A stretch of 64,000 nt of DNA from Pedobacter ginsengisoli (GTDB taxonomy: Bacteria; Bacteroidota; Bacteroidia; Sphingobacteriales; Sphingobacteriaceae), in contig NZ_JASSYX010000003.1 in the NCBI RefSeq assembly GCF_030244015.1, positions 62,001 through 126,000 on the forward strand, in the 5' to 3' direction. The notes below the pieces were generated by a model. The model saw nothing but the letters and a program-made list of their open reading frames with translations. It had not been told where the DNA came from and did no database searches. Within the stretch, counting starts at the first letter, position 1; every line of letters starts with the position of its first letter. The position numbers were made by a program, and so were the translations under genes. Positions 53,319 to 60,367 of the stretch are shown here, one piece after another.

Positions 53319-53870
53319 ATTGGTCAAGCCCTTGCTAAATGCTTCAAGCGATCTCATTATGGACGGATCTATCAGGTCATCATCTGCATTGAATTTACCT
53401 TTTATGCCTGGGATCAGGAGCGATGCCTCCTCACTGAGCTTTGCGCCAAGCGTACTCATGATCAGTTTCAATTCGGTATGTCCATGACGGCCATCCGCAG
53501 AGGCTGTAATTAATCCAACGGGTTTGTCATTGAAAATGGTCGTGGCTACGCACCATTCCATCAAATTCTTTAGCCTGGAGGGGATGCTAAAAATATATTC
53601 TGGGGTACAGATAACTATCGCGTCCGCCGATTCGATCAGGTGATGATAATCAGAGACTGTTTCAGGCAAGTTTTCAGTAAGACTGGCATCAAAGTGCGGC
53701 AGTGTTTCCAGGTTGTCCAGTATGGTTATGCTAAAATAAGGAAGGGCTAATTTTTGGAATAACTCCATAAGCTTCCTGTTAGAGGAATGCTTGCTGGCAC
53801 TTGCGAGGATCACGAGCACATTTTTTTCATAGAGCTTTTGCTCTTTGTCTAAAGATTCCATGGTTTTCAA
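53307..53870 (-). CDS. NADPH-dependent FMN reductase-like flavoprotein
   Basis: This 187-residue flavodoxin-fold protein has the phosphate-loop region VILASASKHSSNRKLMELF. The family hallmark near the flavin is AIVICTPEYIFSIPSRLKNL followed by MEWC (the PEYN.S.P..LKN.ID pattern), and GLITASADGRHGHTELKL comes later. Relatives reduce quinones, azo dyes or chromate using NAD(P)H. It is probably monocistronic; the GTCAT-type repeat at 54055 lies upstream. Confidence 0.85.
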   Translation of the reverse strand: MKTMESLDKEQKLYEKNVLVILASASKHSSNRKLMELFQKLALPYFSITILDNLETLPHFDASLTENLPETVSDYHHLIESADAIVICTPEYIFSIPSRLKNLMEWCVATTIFNDKPVGLITASADGRHGHTELKLIMSTLGAKLSEEASLLIPGIKGKFNADDDLIDPSIMRSLEAFSKGLTNLLN

Positions 53871-54054
53871 ACCTACAAAAAGGAGCTGATTTTAAAAAGA
53901 TGCCTAACCAAATGTTTCCCTTGCTTCAGCGATAGCAGCCATCATATCTATTCCTTCAGAACGAATGCTAATATTCTAAAAATCTCATACTCATTCCTCC
54001 TTAGGGCAATACTGTTTTCCATACTTCATGTAAGAACCTGGAGCTCACCTTCCC

Positions 54055-54110
54055 GTCATTGCGAGAGCCTGTCCCGAATTCATTTCGGGAACGAATGACG
54101 AAGCAATCTC
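54055..54110 (+). repeat. REP-like palindrome (GTCATTGCGAG type) in an intergenic region
   Basis: The copy begins GTCATTGCGAGAGCCTGTCC and ends GACGAAGCAATCTC. It contains a central CCCGAATTCATTTCGGG hairpin. It lies 15 bp after the serine hydrolase gene (54126, minus strand) and is the free-standing counterpart of the copy inside fecR at 1921-1977. Confidence 0.85.
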
Positions 54111-54125
54111 GGCCCGGCTTTGAAA

Positions 54126-55181
54126 TCATTTGAGTTGATCCACAATATAATAAGCAAAAGGCCCAAGATTATTTATCCGGTCTGTATTGCCAAGTATGAT
54201 TATGGTCAAATCAGAATCCAAACTGCGCAGGATTATCGTGTTGGTGCCCCTGATGTGTCCGTAACGTTCCAAAAACCGCTGGTTCTTACCCCTGATCCAT
54301 GCACCATACCCATAATCGTCAAGGCCAGGTGTGGTCAGCATCATCAAACTGGAGCGACTGATAAGCCTATTGCTGAACAGTTGGTTTATGAAAATCAAAA
54401 GATCTGAAGTTGTTGAATACATAGCTCCGGCAGCATACCAATTCTGTATGTAAGCGGGTTCATCCTTTTCAAGTTCATTTGTGACGGCATTGACCGAGTA
54501 GGTGTCAGCAATCACCGGAGCCAGTTTCGCCTGAATACACATACCGGACTTCTGCATTCTCAGTGGCCTCAAAATGTTGTCATTGAGTACTGATTCATAA
54601 GGCTTTCCCCAGATTCTTTCTATTATTTTCCCCAGAATGATATAATCTCCATTATTATAATCAAAGAAGCTTCCAGGCTCATGCAGCATTTTCCCGGTAC
54701 AGAATTTCTCCAAGAGCTGATTGCTGGTATAAGGCTTCCCGTAAGCTCCCAGCCAGTCGAATTTAAATTCAGGATCAGGAATACTTTCCATATTCGCCAT
54801 TCCGGAGGTATGGTTCAACAACTGACGGATACTGACTTTCTCGCCAGCCTCTCCCGAATAATCTGGCAAATAGTCCCTGATTTTACCCGCCAAACTGAGC
54901 TTACCCTGCTCTTGCAGCTGAAGAACTAATACGGTAGTAAAGAGCTTGGTAATTGACGCAATCTGGTATTTAGTTTCCGGACGGTTGGGAATCCCGTAAG
55001 GAATATTGGCCATCCCATAAGCGGAGAAATTCAGGATCCTGCCTTTTTTTTGAACGATTACCGACCCGCTGAACTTGTGTTCTTTAGCATACCTGGTGAT
55101 GACTTGACCAAGCTCCTGTCCCTGAGCATAAACCACCTGGGTATAAATTATACAGAGAGTAATAAAAAATAGACGCTTCAT
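54126..55181 (-). CDS. Serine hydrolase of the beta-lactamase class C superfamily
   Basis: The ATG at 55181 gives a clear signal peptide (MKRLFFITLCIIYTQVVYAQ) and 351 residues; upstream in-frame starts extend into non-signal sequence. Catalytic motifs are SxxK (SITK in YQIASITKLFTTVL) and YxN (YNN in GSFFDYNNGDYIILG). HxRG near the C terminus (YGHIRGTNTIILRSL) stands at the KTG-box position. It is an exported peptidase or esterase of unknown substrate. The region upstream (55182-55582) is AT-rich and non-coding. Confidence 0.88.
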   Translation of the reverse strand: MKRLFFITLCIIYTQVVYAQGQELGQVITRYAKEHKFSGSVIVQKKGRILNFSAYGMANIPYGIPNRPETKYQIASITKLFTTVLVLQLQEQGKLSLAGKIRDYLPDYSGEAGEKVSIRQLLNHTSGMANMESIPDPEFKFDWLGAYGKPYTSNQLLEKFCTGKMLHEPGSFFDYNNGDYIILGKIIERIWGKPYESVLNDNILRPLRMQKSGMCIQAKLAPVIADTYSVNAVTNELEKDEPAYIQNWYAAGAMYSTTSDLLIFINQLFSNRLISRSSLMMLTTPGLDDYGYGAWIRGKNQRFLERYGHIRGTNTIILRSLDSDLTIIILGNTDRINNLGPFAYYIVDQLK

Positions 55182-55469
55182 TGATGACATTTCAAAAAGG
55201 ACACAGTCAATTGCATAATGTTGCAAAATGTCGAGTTTTTTTGAAAAGGAATCAGTTTGGAACATTTACTTCCAGCGGTTGTTAATGTGAAAAAAGAATT
55301 ATGGAGCCGATCAGCGTAAAATAGAACAAACACTTCAAAACCATCGCAAAATTCCGAACAATTTATCAATATATTTCATTGATATTCAAACAATTGTATC
55401 TAATAAATTTGTTTTGGAAACGTGTTTTTATTGACCAAATCTGTATATGTTTGCCGCAACTTATTATTT

Positions 55470-55585
55470 ATATAAAACAGGCAAATCATATAAACAGACA
55501 AATCATAAACCAGCAAATTATATAAACAGATATAAAACCGGCAAATTATATAAATTTTAGCAAATCATATAAAAACAAGCAAATG
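55470..55585 (+). repeat. Imperfect tandem repeats of an ATATAAA...GCAAAT unit
   Basis: About six degenerate copies of ATATAAAnnnGGCAAATC occur with 15-28 bp spacing in a very AT-rich stretch. They end at the start codon of the broken Rpn-type gene. The arrangement is iteron-like. I cannot say whether it binds a protein or is a slippage product. Confidence 0.6.
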
Positions 55586-55738
55586 CCCAATAGAATTAGA
55601 GATTCATTTCAGGTCAATCAATACGACAAAATAATACGTGAAAACCTGGAAGTCACCCTGCAACCGCAACTTAGGGTCCCGGCGTCATCTCGACCTAAGG
55701 AGAGATCTCTTGAACTATACCACATACAAAATGGATAG
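55583..55738 (+). pseudogene. 5' remnant of an Rpn-type (PD-(D/E)XK, transposase-like) gene
   Basis: From ATG 55583 the frame reads MPNRIRDSFQVNQYDKIIRE, then NLEVTLQPQL. This resembles the start of Rpn/PD-(D/E)XK recombination-promoting nuclease proteins common in Bacteroidota. From about codon 34 it continues into the GTCATCTCGACC repeat and stops at 55738, inside the GIY-YIG start region. The 3' part appears at 56111-56353. Confidence 0.6.
55684..55712 (+). repeat. REP-like hairpin upstream of GIY-YIG gene 2
   Basis: GTCATCTCGACCTAAGGAGA is followed by GATCTCTTG. A perfect 29-bp inverted copy lies at 56045-56073. The GTC head is outermost and an imperfect stem (ATCTC...GAGAT) is followed by CTC. 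Confidence 0.9.
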
Positions 55739-56030
55739 AGGAGGCTGCATTTACATGATGACCAATTTATCCAGGACAGTATTGTACGTCGGAGTTACTG
55801 CCGATCTTCAGGCGAGGATTGCAGAACATAGTTCAGCCTCAAACCCAAAATCTTTTACAGCAAAGTATAGGCTGTTTTACTGTATCTACTATGAAATGCA
55901 ACCGTCAATACTTGAGGCTATATCTCGCGAAAAGGAAGTCAAGAAATGGGGCAGAGCGAAGAAAACAGCCTTAATAAACGCAATAAATCCCACATGGAAA
56001 GACTTATCCAATGAGATAAATTTATGGTAG
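55731..56030 (+). CDS. Small GIY-YIG nuclease-domain protein (copy 2)
   Basis: The 99-residue protein is aligned end to end with copy 1 (3056-3352). It has MDRGGCIYMM (IY at 7-8), YVG at 19-21, Arg29, His33, FTAKY at 42-46 and the probable catalytic Glu67 in AISREKEVKKWGR. A start further upstream (55638) would read through the inverted repeat and is rejected. The gene occupies nearly all the space between a perfect 29-bp inverted repeat: 18 bp from the first copy to the ATG and 14 bp from the stop to the second copy. The unit sits inside a disrupted Rpn-type gene, which argues for mobility. Confidence 0.88.
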   Translation: MDRGGCIYMMTNLSRTVLYVGVTADLQARIAEHSSASNPKSFTAKYRLFYCIYYEMQPSILEAISREKEVKKWGRAKKTALINAINPTWKDLSNEINLW

Positions 56031-56044
56031 TTTGTCCACTCAGA

Positions 56045-56073
56045 CAAGAGATCTCTCCTTAGGTCGAGATGAC
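56045..56073 (-). repeat. REP-like hairpin downstream of GIY-YIG gene 2
   Basis: Exact inverted copy of 55684-55712. Confidence 0.9.
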
Positions 56074-56110
56074 GAGCGAACTAATATTTACCAATTAATT
56101 ATTAAAAATT

Positions 56111-56353
56111 ATGCAATCTGTCAGTACATTTTTTAAAGTAGAAAAAGACATGTTTTATAAACTCGGCGAAAGAAAAGGCGTTGAGAAAGGTATTGAAAAG
56201 GGTATCGAAAAGGGCGCTGAAAAAGCCCGTCATTCTATAGTTGAAAACCTGCTCACCAAACTCGGTTTCTCCGACCAGGAAGCCGCCGAAATCGCCTAGG
56301 TATCAGTTGACTATGTAAAAGAAGTCCGTGCCAGCCTGGGCGCCAAGAAATAG
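56111..56353 (+). pseudogene. 3' remnant of the Rpn-type gene, with an in-frame stop
   Basis: MQSVSTFFKVEKDMFYKLGE is followed by a KGVEKGIEKGIEKGAEKARH repeat helix and VENLLTKLGFSDQEAAEIA, the typical C terminus of Rpn/transposase-like proteins. A TAG at 56297-56299 interrupts it; the frame then continues VSVDYVKEVRASLGAKK to a second stop at 56351. With the 5' remnant at 55583 it brackets the GIY-YIG element. The central nuclease domain (roughly 200 residues or more) is missing. Confidence 0.65.
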
Positions 56354-56389
56354 TTGAGTAAAAGGATGAATACTTGTATAGTATACTTT

Positions 56390-56833
56390 TTAAACAGTGA
56401 CATGCCAGCCATCAAAAGGCTTAACTGTGGCGCAGTTGGGTCCTCCATCTTTACCCTTGCCCGGCACTTGGGTGTTTAACAAGAGTTTTGGGTCAGATCC
56501 CAGCTGATCTAACATTTTCCAGGTGATTCCGGAAAGCGGGATTTTTAAGCGCCGGCTCCATATGGTATTGGTTTGTCCTGCATATGTGCCGATATCTATA
56601 TAGATAAACTTTCCGTCTGCAGGTCCCTGCACGAATGGCCCGGATAGCTTGGGTGATGCATCATTTTCCCGGTCTCCTTTAATGGTTACGGGACAAAGGA
56701 AGGAAATATCACCAGAGGATACATTTTGTTTTTGGATCATCTGGTAAGTATTACCTGAGCCTTTTTGCAGGGCGAAATCTACGCCTGGCGTCGGGCTGAG
56801 TAATGTGATTTTAAATTGTAATTCAGTATTCAT
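56390..56833 (-). CDS. DUF5990-family protein
   Basis: The ATG at 56833 gives 147 residues (MNTELQFKITLLSPTPGVDF); upstream codons are not family-like. Family hallmarks are ALQKGSGNTYQMIQKQNVSS, KLSGPFVQGPADGKFIYIDI, then GTYAGQTNTIWSRRLKIPLS and GITW. It is a small cytoplasmic protein of unknown function. It is divergent from the GNAT gene at 57001, with 167 bp between them. Confidence 0.82.
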   Translation of the reverse strand: MNTELQFKITLLSPTPGVDFALQKGSGNTYQMIQKQNVSSGDISFLCPVTIKGDRENDASPKLSGPFVQGPADGKFIYIDIGTYAGQTNTIWSRRLKIPLSGITWKMLDQLGSDPKLLLNTQVPGKGKDGGPNCATVKPFDGWHVTV

Positions 56834-57000
56834 TAAGTACATGATAATTTGCAACACTAAAATAGTGAATTTGAAATGGCAAACGATATAATGTACTTCA
56901 TGCCCGGTCAAACAGTTCAGGCCTGGAATGGTTTAAATTGTATACTTTTCTAAATAGATATCCCGCGAAAGATCAATATGAAGCGTATATATTTGTAACA

Positions 57001-57447
57001 ATGGAAATTATCTGTCATAAACTAGGCGCCACCGAGAGCGCCGCACTAAAACAGCTTGTCCAGCTTTATGCAAGCGTTTTTGAAATGGAAGATTTTAAAA
57101 TTCCTGACAATGACTACCTGCAATCATTGCTGGAGAAAGAATCCATCAGCTTTTTCGTGGCAACCGATGCCAGCGGTCAGGTATTGGGCGGCCTTACCGC
57201 CTATATGCTGCCTTCAGTGTATTATACCGCCTGTGAGGTATACATTTATGATCTCGCAGTTGATCAGCAATGGCAGCGTAAGGGCATCGGCAGGAAACTT
57301 ATAGACTCACTTAAACAGTTTTGCAAAGGGCTGGGATGCCGCTACATTTTCGTGCAGGCAGACCTGGAAGACCAGCATGCCATTGATTTTTACCACGCCA
57401 CCGGTGGTCTGCGTGAAGAAGTGGTCCATTTCGATTACAGGCTTTAG
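57001..57447 (+). CDS. GNAT acetyltransferase, AAC(3)-I-like
   Basis: The ATG at 57001 gives 148 residues. The acetyl-CoA-binding A motif is QWQRKGIGRKLI, preceded by the strand CEVYIYDLAVDQ. The N-terminal LVQLYASVFEMEDF and the late DFYHATGGLREEVVHFDYRL resemble the aminoglycoside 3-N-acetyltransferase type I group. Chromosomal relatives of this kind often have no proven drug substrate, so resistance should not be assumed. An earlier TTG start at 56938 would add 21 unlikely residues. Confidence 0.82.
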   Translation: MEIICHKLGATESAALKQLVQLYASVFEMEDFKIPDNDYLQSLLEKESISFFVATDASGQVLGGLTAYMLPSVYYTACEVYIYDLAVDQQWQRKGIGRKLIDSLKQFCKGLGCRYIFVQADLEDQHAIDFYHATGGLREEVVHFDYRL

Positions 57448-57533
57448 GGATTTTGACGGCCTATATGGCCGGTTACCCTGATTTTCAGGAACCTAGGCAT
57501 TTGATAGCTGCAAACCTTTTTTTATTTTTAAGT

Positions 57534-57902
57534 ATGAACAATTTCATCCCCTTATTCAAAGTCCGTGATATGCGCGCAGCAATCAAATTTTACACCGAAG
57601 TGTTGGATTTCCGGATGACCTGGCCGGATGATACGGCAGATTCACCTGTGGTCGATCTCGGCCACGAAAACATGGAATTTCAGATCACCACCCATGAAAG
57701 CGAGCGCCTGTTCGGCTCCGTTGTTTATGTCTACGTATCGGACGTAGATTTTTTATTCGCCAAATTTGTGAACCGTGGTTTAAAGGGAAAAGCCGGGTCA
57801 CCTGTACACCAGGGACCGGTTGACCAAACCTGGGGCCGGCGGGAATTCTATGTAACCGACGCCGATGGCAATACTTTACGTTATTGTCAGCATCTGGCTT
57901 AA
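57534..57902 (+). CDS. VOC-family (glyoxalase/bleomycin-resistance-like) protein
   Basis: The ATG at 57534 gives 122 residues with the beta-alpha-beta-beta-beta repeats of the VOC fold: FIPLFKVRDMRAAIKFYTEV, LDFRMTW, VVDLGHENMEFQI and GRREFYVTDADGNTLRYCQH. It is close to bleomycin-binding-type members with a VCR-like dimer. No metal ligand set is convincing, so it may be a binding protein. It follows the GNAT gene by 86 bp on the same strand, and the two may be co-expressed. Confidence 0.82.
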   Translation: MNNFIPLFKVRDMRAAIKFYTEVLDFRMTWPDDTADSPVVDLGHENMEFQITTHESERLFGSVVYVYVSDVDFLFAKFVNRGLKGKAGSPVHQGPVDQTWGRREFYVTDADGNTLRYCQHLA

Positions 57903-57921
57903 TTGCAAACTTGCAGCCCGG

Positions 57922-58752
57922 CTATGGACTTAAGGGCAACCTACTATTTGCACCTTTATCATCTCGACACAGGTAAAAGGCCGCTATTGATATGCTCATG
58001 ACGACCAGGTAACAAATCATAATTATCTGTTCGTTCTTTTCTTCGAATCCCTCACCGGCCGAAACCTGCCAGATCCCGGGCATGTTCTTAAAGCCAAAAC
58101 ACCATTGTCCGAAATTCCAGGCGGCATGAAGTCCAATGGGCAACGCTATGCCCTTGGTGCGCAATGCTGCCATCCCAAACAGTATGGCGCCAACACTGGA
58201 ACCAAAAAAGGCCTGCCGCCAGGTGAAACCTCCGGCCATGTGTTCCAGCGCGAAAATGATGGCAATGATGAGCTGCGCTTTCCAGGGGCCGATCTTATAG
58301 GACAGGCTGCGAAGGGCATATCCGCGAAATGCAATTTCTTCTCTTGTTGCCAAAATCAAATAGAGGAGTAAAGACAAAGCGACCGAATGAAATGAAGGGC
58401 TTGCACTTATCAAATTGATATGACCAAAAATCAGCACTAAAGATAGATGGAGACCTGCGATAAGCAGCCCGATCAAAAAACCGATACCCACCTTGCTTAA
58501 GGTCGCTTTACCGGGAACGACGCCAAGTTGTCCGAGTGATAACTTCTCCCATTTCGCGAACGGAATGGAAAGAAGAAATGATGCGGCAGCGGCAAAGGCG
58601 CCGAGTGAAAGGTCCGCCAGGGGATTTTGCCAGTTTTTCAGTACGGCAGAACCCACAACCAACAGGAGTGCACACAACATACAAAAAAGCAGAACCCGCA
58701 ATAAAGCATTTATTTTACCGGCGGTTATCCTGTTATGGCTTATTTGTTTCAT
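57922..58752 (-). CDS. CPBP-family intramembrane metalloprotease-like protein
   Basis: The 276-residue protein has about eight membrane segments and the CPBP/Rce1 (Abi) signature. EExxxR is in ATREEIAFRGYALRSL (about 137-142), FxxxH is in IIFALEHMAGG, and HxxxN is in IGLHAAWNFGQWCFG. It should be an intramembrane glutamic or metal-dependent peptidase. Its start overlaps the end of the following upstream gene by 20 bp, so it is co-translated with the second CPBP protein at 58733-59536. Confidence 0.85.
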   Translation of the reverse strand: MKQISHNRITAGKINALLRVLLFCMLCALLLVVGSAVLKNWQNPLADLSLGAFAAAASFLLSIPFAKWEKLSLGQLGVVPGKATLSKVGIGFLIGLLIAGLHLSLVLIFGHINLISASPSFHSVALSLLLYLILATREEIAFRGYALRSLSYKIGPWKAQLIIAIIFALEHMAGGFTWRQAFFGSSVGAILFGMAALRTKGIALPIGLHAAWNFGQWCFGFKNMPGIWQVSAGEGFEEKNEQIIMICYLVVMSISIAAFYLCRDDKGANSRLPLSP

Positions 58753-59536
58753 GAAGTGTATTCGACCGCCAGATAAAGAACATCATAATAGCAGTAACCG
58801 CTATGTAGGGCAGCAGTACATGTAAAGGGTGATAATGCCGGCCATCCTGCACAAGGGTAAAAAGCATGGTCTTGCTTTCTTCAGGTGAGCGTGGAACAAG
58901 TGCCTGGGCCAGGTTCCAGCCCATATGCAGGCCGACGGACAACATCAGTTTCCCGGTTTTCAGATAGCAAAGCCCATAAAGCAAAGAACCCAGTCCCGTG
59001 GTGAGCCAGGTCATGAAGAATTGTTGCCAGGTTATGCTGGCGTTCAGTTTCAGATGCATGACGGCAAATGGCAGGGTGATTGTCAGTTGAGCAACCCAGG
59101 GCCCGTATGATTTCAGGAGACGTTGAAATGGATATCCCCTGTAGGTAAATTCCTGAACAAAGGACGACCAGAGATGTATAAAAACGAGGATCAGCAAAAA
59201 TACAGGATCAGCATGACCGGTAAATACCAGCCGGCCGCCGTTCAGCCAGATCGTAAGCCCTGCGCTCATTAATAATGCTGACACGCCAATAAGGAGTCCG
59301 AGGAAGAATTTTTTCCGATCGGTTGCGCCAGCAGGTATAAATCCAAGGCTGGTTAGTGATTTACCTTCTGCTTTTAGGAATAAAAAGCTCAATAGCAGCG
59401 CAATCCCGAAATAAAAGAAGATACTGTCAAGCATGAGGATCAATCCGGCTATATAAGCGGCTGCGATAATAACTATAAAATAAATGCTTACCCTTAGCCA
59501 AACGGGTAGCATGCCGATCATTTTTTTCTTTTCCAT
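58733..59536 (-). CDS. CPBP-family membrane protein with altered first catalytic residue
   Basis: The 267-residue protein has about eight membrane segments and is homologous to its neighbour. The signature reads QEFTYRG (SSFVQEFTYRGYPFQRLL), so the first Glu of EExxxR is Gln. The remaining sites are kept (LPFAVMHLKLN and VGLHMGWNLAQALVP). This could reduce activity or create a regulatory partner for the neighbouring intact protease. It lies downstream of the LytTR/LytS-type pair on the same strand, 126 bp after the response regulator gene. Confidence 0.8.
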   Translation of the reverse strand: MEKKKMIGMLPVWLRVSIYFIVIIAAAYIAGLILMLDSIFFYFGIALLLSFLFLKAEGKSLTSLGFIPAGATDRKKFFLGLLIGVSALLMSAGLTIWLNGGRLVFTGHADPVFLLILVFIHLWSSFVQEFTYRGYPFQRLLKSYGPWVAQLTITLPFAVMHLKLNASITWQQFFMTWLTTGLGSLLYGLCYLKTGKLMLSVGLHMGWNLAQALVPRSPEESKTMLFTLVQDGRHYHPLHVLLPYIAVTAIMMFFIWRSNTLHETNKP

Positions 59537-59662
59537 TTTTTATCCAGTTGCTCACAAAAGGACAATATTCAGTTGAAGCTGGAAAATAAAATCGACGAAT
59601 CCATTAAAATCGGCAACCAAATTACCCGGACCAACGATGGCCTTGCTGCCTGCACCACCGGA

Positions 59663-60367
59663 CTAGAGCTGCAATCTTTGAAACAGCTCCTCCCGGCTGC
59701 TTGCGCCGATGGGGACCTCGGCATTTTCCAGTTCGATAACATTGCCTTTGATCGCGCGAATTGCTTTAAGATTGACGATATATGACCGGTGCACCCGGAG
59801 AAACTGGCTGGGCGGCAAAATATCTTCAAACAGCTTCAGGTGCATGCCAGCCAGAATTCTTGTCTCCTTTAAATAAACCGAACTGAAATCCCTTTCCGCC
59901 TGTATATAAAAAATTTGGTCATGCTCCACACGCACCAACCTGTTGTCCTGGCGGATGAACAGGTAATCCGGATGATTTTTTGTTTCTGGTACCCGGACCT
60001 GATTCATAGCCATTCTTTCAGTTACTTTTTGTACGGCCTGGTAAAAGCGTTCAAAAGTGATCGGCTTTAAGAGGTAATCAACAGAATTGAGCTCAAATCC
60101 TTCTACGGCGTAGCTGGAATAAGCGGTAGTAAAAACGACCAGCGGCGGCTTGCGCAGCGAGCGCATGAATTCTGTACCGGTGATGACCGGCATCTGGATG
60201 TCCAGGAAAATAAGGTCCACCTGCTGGCTGTAAAGTCCCTCGTAAGCTTCTGTGGCGTTGCGACAACTTTTAACAAGTTCCAGTTCGGGAACACGCTGAA
60301 TATAAGTTTGCAGGATATCCCGCGCGATGGGCTCATCATCAACGACCATGCAATTGATCTTTTTCAT
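59663..60367 (-). CDS. LytTR-family response regulator
   Basis: The 234-residue protein has a receiver domain (about 1-120). DDEPIARD is the acidic pocket, LIFLDIQMPVITGTEFMRSL contains the phospho-acceptor Asp (about 56), and TAYSSYAVEGFELNSVDYLL carries the Thr and Lys switch region. A C-terminal LytTR DNA-binding domain follows (about 135-234; YLFIRQDNRLVRVEHDQIFY, IQAERDFSSVY, HRSYIVNLKAI). It overlaps the sensor kinase gene by 4 bp. The target may include the downstream CPBP genes, by position only. Confidence 0.93.
   Translation of the reverse strand: MKKINCMVVDDEPIARDILQTYIQRVPELELVKSCRNATEAYEGLYSQQVDLIFLDIQMPVITGTEFMRSLRKPPLVVFTTAYSSYAVEGFELNSVDYLLKPITFERFYQAVQKVTERMAMNQVRVPETKNHPDYLFIRQDNRLVRVEHDQIFYIQAERDFSSVYLKETRILAGMHLKLFEDILPPSQFLRVHRSYIVNLKAIRAIKGNVIELENAEVPIGASSREELFQRLQL

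Noticed and set aside
55470..55585. Repeats resembling a short CRISPR or a plasmid replication origin
   Set aside because: Units are degenerate and unevenly spaced, no cas or rep gene is adjacent, and the surroundings are chromosomal.
55638..55730. N-terminal extension of GIY-YIG gene 2
   Set aside because: It would translate the inverted repeat; the product from 55731 aligns end to end with GIY-YIG copy 1.
57001..57902. Antibiotic-resistance cassette (AAC(3)-like plus bleomycin-resistance-like)
   Set aside because: Both families are common chromosomal housekeeping or unknown-function proteins; no integron or transposon signature accompanies them.
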